IMG/VR virus record: IMGVR_UViG_3300042924_002831
Span: 1-40,036 of that record
DNA length: 40,036 nucleotides
Source of the DNA: a virus
Direction: 5' to 3' (one strand)
Part shown: piece by piece, positions 7,783 to 14,448 of the stretch
Position numbering within the stretch: position 1 is the first letter of the stretch
Layout: each line of letters opens with the position of its first letter
Program-made: the position numbers and the translations under genes
Notes under the pieces: generated by a model
What the model saw: only the letters and a program-made list of their open reading frames with translations
The model's database searches: none
Told to the model about the DNA's origin: nothing

Positions 7783-9459
7783 ATGCAAATCGACCCCCGC
7801 CTCAAGGACTTTCGGAACTTTCTCTGGCTGACTTGGCAGCATTTGGGACTGCCGGAACCCACCCCAGTCCAGTACGACCTAGCCGCATACTTGCAGAACG
7901 GACCCCGCCGATGCGTGATCGAAGCCTTTCGTGGAGTCGGGAAGTCCTTCGTCACCTCAGCGTTCGTCATCCACCAGCTGCTGCTCGATCCGAGCAAGAA
8001 CATTCTGGTGGTCAGCAGCAGCAAGCAGAGGGCGGACGACTTCACGACCTTCACCCTGCGGATCATCGAGTCGATGGAGATCCTGCACCACCTGCGCCCG
8101 AGGGAAGACCAGCGCAAGTCGAAGATCGCGTTCGATGTGGGCCTAGCCCCGCCGAGCCAGAGCCCGAGCGTGGTGAGCAAGGGGATCACCTCGCAGATCA
8201 CGGGAAGCCGCGCCGACCTGATCGTCGCGGACGATGTGGAAAGCGCAAACAACAGCCTGACGCAGACAATGCGTGACAAGCTGTCGGAGTCCGTGAAGGA
8301 GTTCGACGCTGTTCTCAAGCCAGACGGCCGCGTGGTCTACCTCGGCACACCGCAGACCGAGGCATCGCTGTACGCATCGCTGCCGGAGCGCGGATACGAG
8401 GTCCGAATCTGGCCTGCTCGGTACCCGGAGGCACGGCTGAGGGAGTTCTACGGGGCCCGACTCGCCCCGATGATCGCTGACAAGCTCGACAAGAACCCGG
8501 AGCTCGTCGGAAAGCCGACGGATCCGCAGCGGTTCTCCGAGATCGACCTGATGGAACGCGAGATGTCCTTCGGACGCTCGGGTTTCTCGCTCCAGTTCAT
8601 GCTGGACACCAGCCTGTCCGACCTCGACCGCTATCCGCTGCGCCTGTCGGACGCGATCATCACCGAGTGCGAGATCGACACCGCGCCGGAGAAGCTGATC
8701 TGGGGCAAGGACAAGCCCTGCGAGGACCTGCCGTGCGTCGGACTGAACGGCGACAGGTGGTACCGGGCGGTCGCCAGCATCGGTGCATCCTCCCCGAAGC
8801 CGTACACGGGCTCGGTCATGGCCATCGACCCCTCGGGACGCGGCACAGACGAGACGGCGTTCGCCGTGGTCAAGATGCTCAACGGATTCCTGTTTGTCAC
8901 CGAGGCGGGTGGACTACCGGGCGGGTACGACGAACGGACGCTGAAGGAGCTAGTGGACATCGCCTCGCGGCAGAAGGTCAACCACATCGTGGTCGAGTCC
9001 AACTTCGGTGACGGAATGTTCACCGAGCTGCTGAAGCCGCACCTGCGGGCTGGCCACAACTGCTTCATCGAGGAGGTCCGCCACTCGGTGCAGAAGGAGA
9101 AGCGGATCATCGACACGCTGGAGCCCGTGCTGAACCAGCACAAGCTAGTCATTGACTCCCGAGTCGTCCAGCGCGACTACGAAACCGCCAAGACCTCCGA
9201 CAAGACGCTGCACTACAGCCTGTTCTACCAGATGTCTCGGGTGGTCAAGGCTCGGGGTGCCCTGCTGCACGACGACCGTCTTGACGCTCTGTCCATCGCG
9301 GTCAACTACTGGACGGAACAGATGGCTCAGGATGCCGACGAGAAGATCCAAGCGGCAAGACAGCAAGCCATAGACGAACGGCTGGAGAGGTTCATGGAAG
9401 GAAGACTGATCCCAAAGGCTAGGGAACCTGAGGATTACTCTTGGAACAACCGCAGGTAA
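7783..9459 (+). CDS. large terminase subunit (T7 gp19-like)
   Basis: 558 residues against 586 in T7. The ATPase half has Walker A 'FRGVGKSF' (about residues 48-55) and Walker B 'LIVADDVE' (about 146-153). The nuclease half has its acidic residues in 'AIDPSGRGTDE' (about 348), 'VVESNFGDG' (about 403) and 'HDDRLDAL' (about 496). All catalytic motifs are intact. The enzyme cuts the genome concatemer and drives DNA into the prohead through the portal. In T7-like genomes this is the last major gene before the right end, which is why the following non-coding region is proposed as the genome terminus. Confidence 0.95.
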   Translation: MQIDPRLKDFRNFLWLTWQHLGLPEPTPVQYDLAAYLQNGPRRCVIEAFRGVGKSFVTSAFVIHQLLLDPSKNILVVSSSKQRADDFTTFTLRIIESMEILHHLRPREDQRKSKIAFDVGLAPPSQSPSVVSKGITSQITGSRADLIVADDVESANNSLTQTMRDKLSESVKEFDAVLKPDGRVVYLGTPQTEASLYASLPERGYEVRIWPARYPEARLREFYGARLAPMIADKLDKNPELVGKPTDPQRFSEIDLMEREMSFGRSGFSLQFMLDTSLSDLDRYPLRLSDAIITECEIDTAPEKLIWGKDKPCEDLPCVGLNGDRWYRAVASIGASSPKPYTGSVMAIDPSGRGTDETAFAVVKMLNGFLFVTEAGGLPGGYDERTLKELVDIASRQKVNHIVVESNFGDGMFTELLKPHLRAGHNCFIEEVRHSVQKEKRIIDTLEPVLNQHKLVIDSRVVQRDYETAKTSDKTLHYSLFYQMSRVVKARGALLHDDRLDALSIAVNYWTEQMAQDADEKIQAARQQAIDERLERFMEGRLIPKAREPEDYSWNNRR

Positions 9460-9518
9460 TCCGCCTACGGCCCTTCTCCTGCCCCATCCAAGAGAAGACT
9501 GGATCGGTACCACCTCCC

Positions 9519-9540
9519 CCCTATCCAGCCAATCTAGAAC
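9519..9540 (+). promoter_or_regulatory. candidate phage promoter, near copy of the 7724 element
   Basis: CCCTAT, CAGC and AATCTA occur in the same order as at 7724-7743. Position just after the large terminase is comparable to the right-end promoter of T7 (phi-OR). Low to moderate confidence, because it rests on two copies only. Confidence 0.35.
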
Positions 9541-9542
9541 AA

Positions 9543-9574
9543 CTCTGTAATACCACCGTAGGTGGATGACAGAG
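9543..9574. repeat. inverted repeat (hairpin or cruciform) in the presumed end region
   Basis: CTCTGT (9543-9548) pairs with ACAGAG (9569-9574), and CCACC (9553-9557) pairs with GGTGG (9561-9565) around a GTA loop. There is no T-tract, so it does not look like a terminator. It may be a DNA structure used in concatemer processing or an RNA processing site. Confidence 0.5.
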
Positions 9575-9603
9575 ATGGATATGGGGTACCTCTATGGTAG
9601 GGG

Positions 9604-9636
9604 CTAGAAGAACTCTAGAACAACTCTAGATACCTT
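9604..9636. repeat. 11-bp tandem repeats, CTAGAACAACT type
   Basis: CTAGAAGAACT (9604-9614), CTAGAACAACT (9615-9625) and CTAGATACCTT (9626-9636) lie end to end, and a fourth degraded unit follows. An exact extra copy of CTAGAACAACT is at 9534-9544. Short repeats next to the genome ends are also known from T7. Confidence 0.6.
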
Positions 9637-9751
9637 TAGATATCCATAAGTATCCATTCTAGATGGGTATAGGTATCCGGTAGGATCATCTCTAGAGTCT
9701 CGATACAGGTAACTGTCAGCTATCCACTAGCTACCAGAAGGGGGGTAGGGG

Positions 9752-10063
9752 GTGTCAGACAGCATTGTCATTGCCGGACTGTGTGTCCAGATCCACCGTC
9801 AACCGATGGGAGGGGAGGGGGAGGAGTTCCTGTTCGGGACTTGGGCTCAGGGTCCCCTGCCCACCATCACCGTCAACTCCTCCTGTACCGAAGCCATCCA
9901 AACACGGACTCTCTTGCATGAGGTCCTAGAGGCGATCAACGACCTATACGGCATCGGCCTACAGGAGGAGCAAATCTGCGCCTTGGAAACCGGACTGGCC
10001 GATACTCTCGGTCGAAATCCCGAGTTTGCCTTGGCACTTGTCAACGGTTTGCGTGTTCGCTAG
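9752..10063 (+). CDS. small early protein with HEVLE motif, metallopeptidase-like remnant
   Basis: 103 residues from a GTG start after a run of G-rich sequence. 'LLHEVLEAINDLYGIGLQEEQICALETGLADTL' resembles a common small phage protein whose HExx motif recalls minimal zinc metallopeptidases. The usual second histidine is replaced (HEVLE), so catalysis is doubtful. It is the first gene after the presumed genome end and should be among the first to enter the cell. Confidence 0.6.
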   Translation: MSDSIVIAGLCVQIHRQPMGGEGEEFLFGTWAQGPLPTITVNSSCTEAIQTRTLLHEVLEAINDLYGIGLQEEQICALETGLADTLGRNPEFALALVNGLRVR

Positions 10064-10090
10064 GATGCGTCCCGCATTCTTCTCCCCCAC

Positions 10091-10131
10091 AGGGTGGTCC
10101 CGTTCGGCAACGCCCCGCTCGGGATCACCCT
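10091..10131 (+). other. long RNA hairpin between early genes, possible RNase III site
   Basis: A 12-base stem (10091-10102 with 10120-10131, one G-U pair) closes a 17-base loop. No T-tract follows; instead there is a purine-rich leader and the ribosome binding site of the next gene. T7 early transcripts are cut by RNase III at such hairpins, so an mRNA processing role is plausible. Confidence 0.4.
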
Positions 10132-10140
10132 GAAGAGAGA

Positions 10141-10153
10141 ACACTTTGGAGGA
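10141..10153 (+). promoter_or_regulatory. ribosome binding leader ACACTTTGGAGGA, copy 1
   Basis: The 13-mer lies 5 bases before the ATG at 10159. Exact copies precede the starts at 13172, 13587 and 15335. The Shine-Dalgarno core is GGAGGA; the shared ACACTTT upstream is not needed for it and suggests a common translational signal or common descent of the leaders. Confidence 0.7.
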
Positions 10154-10158
10154 AACCA

Positions 10159-10353
10159 ATGGACAAGCAGTCGTGGCAGCCCGTGCTACAGCGGGCTACG
10201 GAGGACATCAACCTGAGCCTGTCTTTGCGACAGGCTTGTCGTGATGCCCTAGTCGAGCTGTGTGCAATCCGGAAAGGTCTGGAGGACCTGAAGATCAAGA
10301 CCCGCGACATCAGCGCGGAGGTCGATCAGATCCGGGAAGGCAGGCTGGAATGA
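10159..10353 (+). CDS. small helical early protein, unknown function
   Basis: 64 residues, with the repeated 13-base leader directly upstream. It is predicted mostly alpha-helical and charged ('ALVELCAIRKGLEDLKIKTRDISAEVDQI'-type heptads in its second half). No family was recognised. Its end overlaps the next start (ATGA), so the two are probably translationally coupled. Confidence 0.65.
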   Translation: MDKQSWQPVLQRATEDINLSLSLRQACRDALVELCAIRKGLEDLKIKTRDISAEVDQIREGRLE

Positions 10354-10625
10354 GCGACGACATCGACATTGTTGATCGTCTCAGGATCAACTGGACATCG
10401 CTCACCGACACGCAGAACGCCGAGCGAAATGAAGCCGCCGACGAGATCGAGCGGCTGCGCGCGGAGCGCGAGAAGTGCCACGACATCATGGAGAGCCAGT
10501 CACATCAGCTGACCCGGATGGCCCGTGATATCGAGATGTTCCGGGAGATGATCGCGGAGATGCGGGAACGCAACAACAAGTTGCTCCACAAGCTACAGGA
10601 GTTCGAAGCGAGGGAAGCAGAATGA
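10350..10625 (+). CDS. coiled-coil early protein, unknown function
   Basis: ATG at 10350 overlaps the previous stop; 91 residues. It begins 'MSDDIDIVDRLRINW' and continues with 'NEAADEIERLRAEREK', a pattern widespread in small phage proteins, followed by a long coiled coil to the C-terminus. Its function in other phages is not established. Its end overlaps the methyltransferase start. Confidence 0.65.
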   Translation: MSDDIDIVDRLRINWTSLTDTQNAERNEAADEIERLRAEREKCHDIMESQSHQLTRMARDIEMFREMIAEMRERNNKLLHKLQEFEAREAE

Positions 10626-11761
10626 ACTACCTCAGCATTTGCTCTGGAATCGAAGCCGCATCCGTTGCGTGGCATTCGCTTGGATGGAAAGCTGTGGGGT
10701 TCTCTGAAATTGAACCGTTTCCCTGTTCTGTCCTAGCGCATCGGTTTCCAACAGTCCCGAACTACGGAGACATGACCAAGTATGAGCAATGGCCCTTACA
10801 ACCCGGATCAGTTGACCTTCTGGTCGGGGGCACCCCATGTCAGTCATTCTCCGTCGCAGGACTGCGGAAAGGGCTTGAAGACCCGCGGGGAAACCTCATG
10901 CTCACCTTTCTTGGAATCGCTGCTCGGTTCCAACCTAGATGGGTTGTCTGGGAAAATGTTCCCGGTGTCTTGTCCAGCGGATCCGGACGGGACTTTGGTG
11001 CCTTCCTCGGGGCGTTGGGCCAACTCGGGTATGGGTACGCCTACCGAGTGCTGGATGCTCAATACATCCGAGTGGGGAACTGGCCCCAAGCCGTCCCGCA
11101 GCGACGGCGACGTGTGTTCGTTGTCGGATGTCTTGGAGACTACACAGGTCCCGGAAAGGTTCTGGCTATCGAAGAAGGCTTGCGAGGGCATATTGCGGCG
11201 CAGTCAACGACGAGGAAAGAAGCTACCGAAGATGTTGAAGGAAGCGTTGGAAACAACCGCTGGTGGGATGGAAGCCCCTGTGCGTCAACATTGACTAAAT
11301 CAAATGCAAACGGGGCACAACGGATGCCTGATAAGGCGAACTTTGGTGCTGTTATTCAGCCTATTGTGGGAGCCCTAACAGCGCGTGGGCCTGACTCGTG
11401 TGGAAGACCTGCATTAGATGCGGGTCATGTATTTCCTGCTGTTTTTCGCAAGTCCAAACGCGCCCAAAGCGCGACGGACGATGAGTCATGGGTACAGGCG
11501 GAAACTTCAAACACCGTCAATGCGTTTGATACTGGAGAAAGAGACACACACGCTGTGGCTACTGCTATGACAGTTCGCCGCTTGACCCCACTTGAGTGCG
11601 AACGGCTACAAGGATTCCCCGACGATTGGACGCTTGTGCCGCATCGAGGCAAGCCCGCCGCAGATGGGCCCCGCTACAAGGCACTTGGTAACTCAATGGC
11701 CTGCAACTGCATGGCTTGGATTGGAGAACGCATTGCTCAATACGAGCAGGAGGACAAATGA
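10622..11761 (+). CDS. C5-cytosine DNA methyltransferase
   Basis: 379 residues, ATGA overlap with the previous gene. All main motifs of C5 methyltransferases are present: I 'SICSGIEAASVAW', IV 'GGTPCQSFS' (catalytic Cys about residue 73), VI 'WENVPG', VIII 'QRRRRVF', and X 'YKALGNSMACNCMAW'. The variable region for target recognition lies at about residues 175-320. No restriction enzyme is nearby, so it is an orphan methyltransferase, probably anti-restriction. The gene is AT-richer and less codon-biased than its neighbours and contains the only ACGT in the window (11110-11113), both pointing to recent acquisition. Its target site cannot be read from the sequence. Confidence 0.93.
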   Translation: MNYLSICSGIEAASVAWHSLGWKAVGFSEIEPFPCSVLAHRFPTVPNYGDMTKYEQWPLQPGSVDLLVGGTPCQSFSVAGLRKGLEDPRGNLMLTFLGIAARFQPRWVVWENVPGVLSSGSGRDFGAFLGALGQLGYGYAYRVLDAQYIRVGNWPQAVPQRRRRVFVVGCLGDYTGPGKVLAIEEGLRGHIAAQSTTRKEATEDVEGSVGNNRWWDGSPCASTLTKSNANGAQRMPDKANFGAVIQPIVGALTARGPDSCGRPALDAGHVFPAVFRKSKRAQSATDDESWVQAETSNTVNAFDTGERDTHAVATAMTVRRLTPLECERLQGFPDDWTLVPHRGKPAADGPRYKALGNSMACNCMAWIGERIAQYEQEDK

Positions 11762-11868
11762 CTGCGACAAAGCCGAAGAAGAACCACCCGTGGGCCATGA
11801 AGGCCGTCAATAAGCCCGCAAATCCGCCCAAGACGGGGAAGACGGGCAAGAAGGAAGGTGCAAAGTGA
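11758..11868 (+). CDS. 36-residue lysine-rich mini-protein
   Basis: ATG at 11758 overlaps the methyltransferase stop (ATGA), and the stop overlaps the next GTG start (GTGA). The product has many Lys residues and several Pro and Gly residues ('TKPKKNHPWAMKAVNKP', then Lys/Gly repeats) and would be very basic, possibly nucleic-acid binding. Coupling on both sides supports a real gene, but the family is unknown. Confidence 0.5.
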   Translation: MTATKPKKNHPWAMKAVNKPANPPKTGKTGKKEGAK

Positions 11869-12278
11869 GCCTACCCAAGCCTCCGAAGGGCACGAAGATT
11901 TACTTCAAGCCCGTGGACGACCGGATGTTCATCGAGTTCGCCATCCCGAAGGGCAGCGTGGGTGAACACTACCACCTGTTCGACTTCACGGACGAGTGGA
12001 CCGAGATGTTGAACGAGATTCAGGGACTGGAAGATGTCCTGTCCGGTGGGGCAGAGGTCAATCCAGAGGAGAACGAGCCCGCCTACGCGAAGTTTGAGCG
12101 GCTGGCAGCCAAGTTCATCGAGCTGAAGCGGCCCAAGGCGGCTGAGATGGCTCTGGACGGGTTCCTGCATGAGACGATGAGCGGGCCCGACGAGGATGTT
12201 GTGGAGGCCCTGAGGGTCTACACGGCCTTGTGGACGAAACTCAAGGAGATGAAGGCCGATCTGGCCCGGAACAACTGA
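11865..12278 (+). CDS. early protein of unknown function
   Basis: 137 residues from a GTG start overlapping the previous stop. The N-terminus 'KIYFKPVDDRMFIEFAIPKGSVGEHYHLFDFTDEW' looks like a small beta domain, followed by an acidic helical region. No family was recognised. It is the last gene before the putative attachment site and terminator. Confidence 0.6.
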   Translation: MSLPKPPKGTKIYFKPVDDRMFIEFAIPKGSVGEHYHLFDFTDEWTEMLNEIQGLEDVLSGGAEVNPEENEPAYAKFERLAAKFIELKRPKAAEMALDGFLHETMSGPDEDVVEALRVYTALWTKLKEMKADLARNN

Positions 12279-12343
12279 CCACTCAATCGCGCCGAATCGT
12301 CTAATACTGGGCCTGTCGGTGGGACAGAGCGTATAATCCAGAA

Positions 12344-12388
12344 GATCCCGCTCGGCGGGGATGCGGGTGCAAGTCCCGCTTTGGGCGC
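12344..12388 (+). other. putative attP: tRNA-Leu-like 3' half
   Basis: The segment can be read as the 3' half of a class II tRNA: variable arm CCCGC-TCG-GCGGG (12347-12359), T arm GCGGG-TGCAAGT-CCCGC (12363-12379) and acceptor strand TTTGGGC (12380-12386). The same order and several identical runs occur in bacterial tRNA-Leu genes (for example TGCGGGT.CAAGTCCCGCT). The matching 5' half is missing (no GCCCAAA acceptor, no seven-base anticodon loop), so it is not a working tRNA. Together with the integrase at 16424 this fits an attachment core, as in T7-like cyanophages that use tRNA-Leu. T-loop position 55 is G instead of T, which is unusual. Confidence 0.5.
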
Positions 12389-12415
12389 GTAGCAACAAGC
12401 ATCTTTTCCTCCAAG

Positions 12416-12454
12416 GGCGGTACAGGCTTCACGGTCTGTGCCGCCTTTCTGTTT
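12416..12454 (+). terminator. intrinsic terminator after the early genes and attP
   Basis: A ten-base stem, 12416-12425 with 12436-12445 (one G-U pair), is followed by TTTCTGTTT. It would end early transcription before the GC-rich cargo. Confidence 0.75.
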
Positions 12455-12906
12455 GCGGACCTTTCGGCAGAAAAATCCGAAAGGGGGTATATCGCTTCGT
12501 TTAGTCCCGATTCCCCCCCTCGGGGGCCTGCGGTCGCGCGTTCCGGCGCGGGGGCGGGACCGGGCGGCCGACGCGGGCCCGATAACGGGCGGCCCCGGCC
12601 GTATCCGGCCCCGCCGCCACGGCCACGGACACGGCCGCCGCCGGACCACGGCCGAACCACGGGACCGCGATAGACTCCGAGTCTGTGGCGGCCCGGACGG
12701 CGGGAACCACGGCCACAGACACGGCCGACACGGGACACGCTGGCCGGACGCTGGCCGCGCGGAATCGCTGGCCGGACGCTGGCCGCGTTCCCCTTCGATT
12801 CCGTTTCTTGCGTTTCCGTTCAAGTGTGGCCACAGCTTCGGCCGATGAAACGGCCCGCGGTCCCCGGAACGGTTCCGGCCCGCCCCGCCCCTAATAGGAT
12901 TGAACA
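12455..12906. other. GC-rich spacer, no convincing gene
   Basis: About 450 bases rich in GGCC, CGG and CACGGCC words. Open frames exist in several directions but none has a ribosome binding site or a plausible protein, as expected for such GC content. Visible structure: a perfect inverted repeat AGACTC-C-GAGTCT (12672-12684), and GCTGGCCGGACGCTGGCCGCG-type short repeats near 12740-12790. The base style is that of the cargo genes that follow. Confidence 0.6.
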
Positions 12907-13119
12907 ATGCCACAGCGTCCGCCACAGCTTCCCGCCGCCACAGCTTCCGCCGGTCCCGAACCGGCCGCCACAGCTTCCGCCTTATCCCGTATCCCGTCCG
13001 CCGTCCGCCGCGCGGAACTGGCCGCGTACTTCGGCCCCGATGCCGAACGGGCCGCCGCCGCCCTTGAAATGATCGCGGGACGGTCCCCACAGCTTGACAC
13101 GGGGACGGACCGCGACTAG
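12907..13119 (+). CDS. cargo protein 1, unknown
   Basis: 70 residues. The ATG is preceded by AGGATTGAACA, the same sequence as before the start at 13172. The N-terminal half is low-complexity Pro/Ala with an imperfect repeat ('AATASAGPEPAATASAL') encoded by repeated CACAGCTTCCGCC words. The C-terminal half 'RRAELAAYFGPDAERAAAALEMIAG' is helical. No family recognised. Confidence 0.5.
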   Translation: MPQRPPQLPAATASAGPEPAATASALSRIPSAVRRAELAAYFGPDAERAAAALEMIAGRSPQLDTGTDRD

Positions 13120-13151
13120 ATTCCGTCTATACGGCCGCCGTGGCCGTCCGC

Positions 13152-13164
13152 ACACTTTGGAGGA
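13152..13164 (+). promoter_or_regulatory. ribosome binding leader ACACTTTGGAGGA, copy 2
   Basis: Exact 13-mer, 7 bases before the ATG at 13172; decides that start. Confidence 0.75.
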
Positions 13165-13171
13165 TTGAACA

Positions 13172-13501
13172 ATGCTCACAGCTTCCGCCGCCCTTCCGTC
13201 TAATCCGTCCGCCGATTTCATCGGCCTACTGTGCACGCTCCACAATGCGCCGGGGTTTCTCTCGGCCGGGGCGATTCGGGCCCTATGCGTGGCCGTGGCC
13301 GACGCGGCCGACGAAATCCCCACAGAATCCGCCGCCGTGTCTGTGGTGATTCCCGCTTGGGAAGCATTCGAAGAAACGCCCACGGCCGCCGCCGATGTCT
13401 TTCGAATGGCGAAACCGTTCCACGGCCGCGCGTCCGCGTGGCGTTCAATGCGTCCCGATGCCGTGGCCGACGCGGCCGCCGCGATTGTCCGCAAGTTCTA
13501 A
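13172..13501 (+). CDS. cargo protein 2, unknown
   Basis: 109 residues, started by the shared leader. Ala-rich and mostly helical; contains 'FIGLLCTLHNAPGFLSAGAIRALCVAVADAAD' (seen in parts), with almost no Lys or Gln, like all proteins of this block. No signal peptide, membrane helix or known motif. Confidence 0.6.
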   Translation: MLTASAALPSNPSADFIGLLCTLHNAPGFLSAGAIRALCVAVADAADEIPTESAAVSVVIPAWEAFEETPTAAADVFRMAKPFHGRASAWRSMRPDAVADAAAAIVRKF

Positions 13502-13507
13502 CGGCCA

Positions 13508-13527
13508 CGGCGGGGGAAACCCCGCCG
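13508..13527 (+). other. GAAA-tetraloop hairpin in a cargo leader, copy 1
   Basis: CGGCGGGG-GAAA-CCCCGCCG, a perfect 8-base stem with a GNRA loop, just after the stop at 13501 and 59 bases before the next start. A close copy is at 15251-15270. No T-tract follows, so it is more likely an mRNA-stabilising or processing element than a terminator. Confidence 0.6.
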
Positions 13528-13566
13528 CCGCCCTTCGCCCGCGGGGAACGGTTCCCACGGGCCCGC

Positions 13567-13579
13567 ACACTTTGGAGGA
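13567..13579 (+). promoter_or_regulatory. ribosome binding leader ACACTTTGGAGGA, copy 3
   Basis: Exact 13-mer, 7 bases before the ATG at 13587; rules out the longer open frame upstream. Confidence 0.75.
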
Positions 13580-13586
13580 TTCTAGA

Positions 13587-14024
13587 ATGCTCGGATATCT
13601 CGCAAGCTTCGCGGCCAGCGTGGCCGCCGCCGTCACGGGAACCACGACGGCCGAAACCGACGCGGCCGGGGTTCGGTTCGGTCCGGGGACCGCGTACCCC
13701 GCGGAACTGGCCACGGGCCGCCGCCCCCTTCGGTTCGCGGTTCGTGTCGTCGGCCACGGCGGCGGGGAATGGCGGGCCGATTGTGTCGCGCCGGAATGGC
13801 GGGCCGCGGTCCGATTGACGAACCGCCACGCACGAACCGCCCCGGTTCGCGTGGGGGGATTCGACGGGCCCGCGGTCCGGTTCGCGCGGTTCTCGGCCGA
13901 CGGCGGCCGCATGATCGGATACGCGTACAATGCGGACGGGGTGGAAATCGGGACCGTGTCAATCGGACGCGCCGACGGTTCCCCGATTCGCGCCGGGAAG
14001 GGGGCCCGCCGTGGTGAAGCTTGA
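13587..14024 (+). CDS. cargo protein 3, possibly exported
   Basis: ATG at 13587 is chosen for the shared leader; 145 residues. The N-terminus 'MLGYLASFAASVAAAVTGTTTAET' could be a weak signal peptide although it lacks basic residues at its start. The body is beta-rich with Arg and Gly ('RFAVRVVGHGGGEWRADC', 'IGYAYNADGVEIGTVSIGR'). The family was not recognised. Its end overlaps the next gene by about 11 bases. Confidence 0.6.
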   Translation: MLGYLASFAASVAAAVTGTTTAETDAAGVRFGPGTAYPAELATGRRPLRFAVRVVGHGGGEWRADCVAPEWRAAVRLTNRHARTAPVRVGGFDGPAVRFARFSADGGRMIGYAYNADGVEIGTVSIGRADGSPIRAGKGARRGEA

Positions 14025-14448
14025 ACGAATCCGGGCGGCCCTACCATCGGCGGCCGCGTGGCGGAATGAAACCGAGCCGGATACGGCCGAGAGATACGCG
14101 CGGACGGCCGCGAAGCTGGCCGCACTACTTCGGGAAGTTTCGGACGGGGACGACGACGCGGGGGACCGTTTCGCCCTTGCCGAATCTCTTTACGCTATCT
14201 CGGGCGATTTCCACGGCGGCCAGCGTTCCGCCCTATATCGCGTGGGGTGCGTGGTGGAATCGGCCCCGGTTTCTTTCCGGCCGTCCCCGCTATGGAACGG
14301 TCCCGATTCGGACGGGGCCCGCCGGATATATCGACACTTTCGCGCCCGGTGGCGGCGGGACGAATCCCGCGCGGCCGATTTCGCGGAACGGGCCGCCGTG
14401 ATTCTGTGCATTCTGTGCACCGATGAAACCGAAGGGGGGGCGGAATGA
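14014..14448 (+). CDS. cargo protein 4, unknown
   Basis: GTG at 14014 (a second in-frame GTG is at 14011) after the G-rich AAGGGGG site; 144 residues. Helical, acidic and Arg-rich: 'TAERYARTAAKLAALLREVSDGDDDAGDRFALAE' in parts, then 'RRIYRHFRARWRRDESRAADFAERAAVILCILC'. It starts inside the previous gene and ends in an ATGA overlap with the next, so proteins 3, 4 and 5 form one coupled unit. Confidence 0.6.
   Translation: MKLERIRAALPSAAAWRNETEPDTAERYARTAAKLAALLREVSDGDDDAGDRFALAESLYAISGDFHGGQRSALYRVGCVVESAPVSFRPSPLWNGPDSDGARRIYRHFRARWRRDESRAADFAERAAVILCILCTDETEGGAE

Larger units (their letters stand above)
9460..9751. other. non-coding repeat- and hairpin-rich region, probable physical genome end
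   Basis: About 290 bases with no convincing gene. Compared with the flanking genes it is AT-richer and repeat-rich, with many TATCC, CTAG and GGTA words. It holds a promoter-like element, an imperfect inverted repeat and 11-base tandem repeats, listed separately. By synteny with T7, the end of gene 19 marks the right end and the next rightward gene starts the left early region, so terminal repeats and concatemer cutting sites should lie here. No canonical sigma-70 promoter could be picked with confidence. Confidence 0.5.

Noticed and set aside
12332-12337. Sigma-70 promoter at the perfect TATAAT
   Set aside because: No acceptable -35 box at 15-19 bases upstream; the sequence lies in the tRNA-like element and a terminator follows closely.
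12311-12390. A complete functional tRNA gene
   Set aside because: Only the 3' half fits. No matching 5' acceptor strand and no five-base anticodon stem with seven-base loop could be formed, and T-loop position 55 is G.
12438-12848. 136-codon + strand frame in the GC-rich spacer
   Set aside because: It starts inside the terminator, lacks a ribosome binding site, and encodes Arg/Gly/His-rich repeats. Real cargo genes nearby carry a clear leader.
12218-13090. 290-codon open frame on the minus strand over the attP and GC-rich region
   Set aside because: It crosses the terminator and the tRNA-like element; the product is Arg/Pro/Gly low-complexity sequence without start signals, as expected from high GC.
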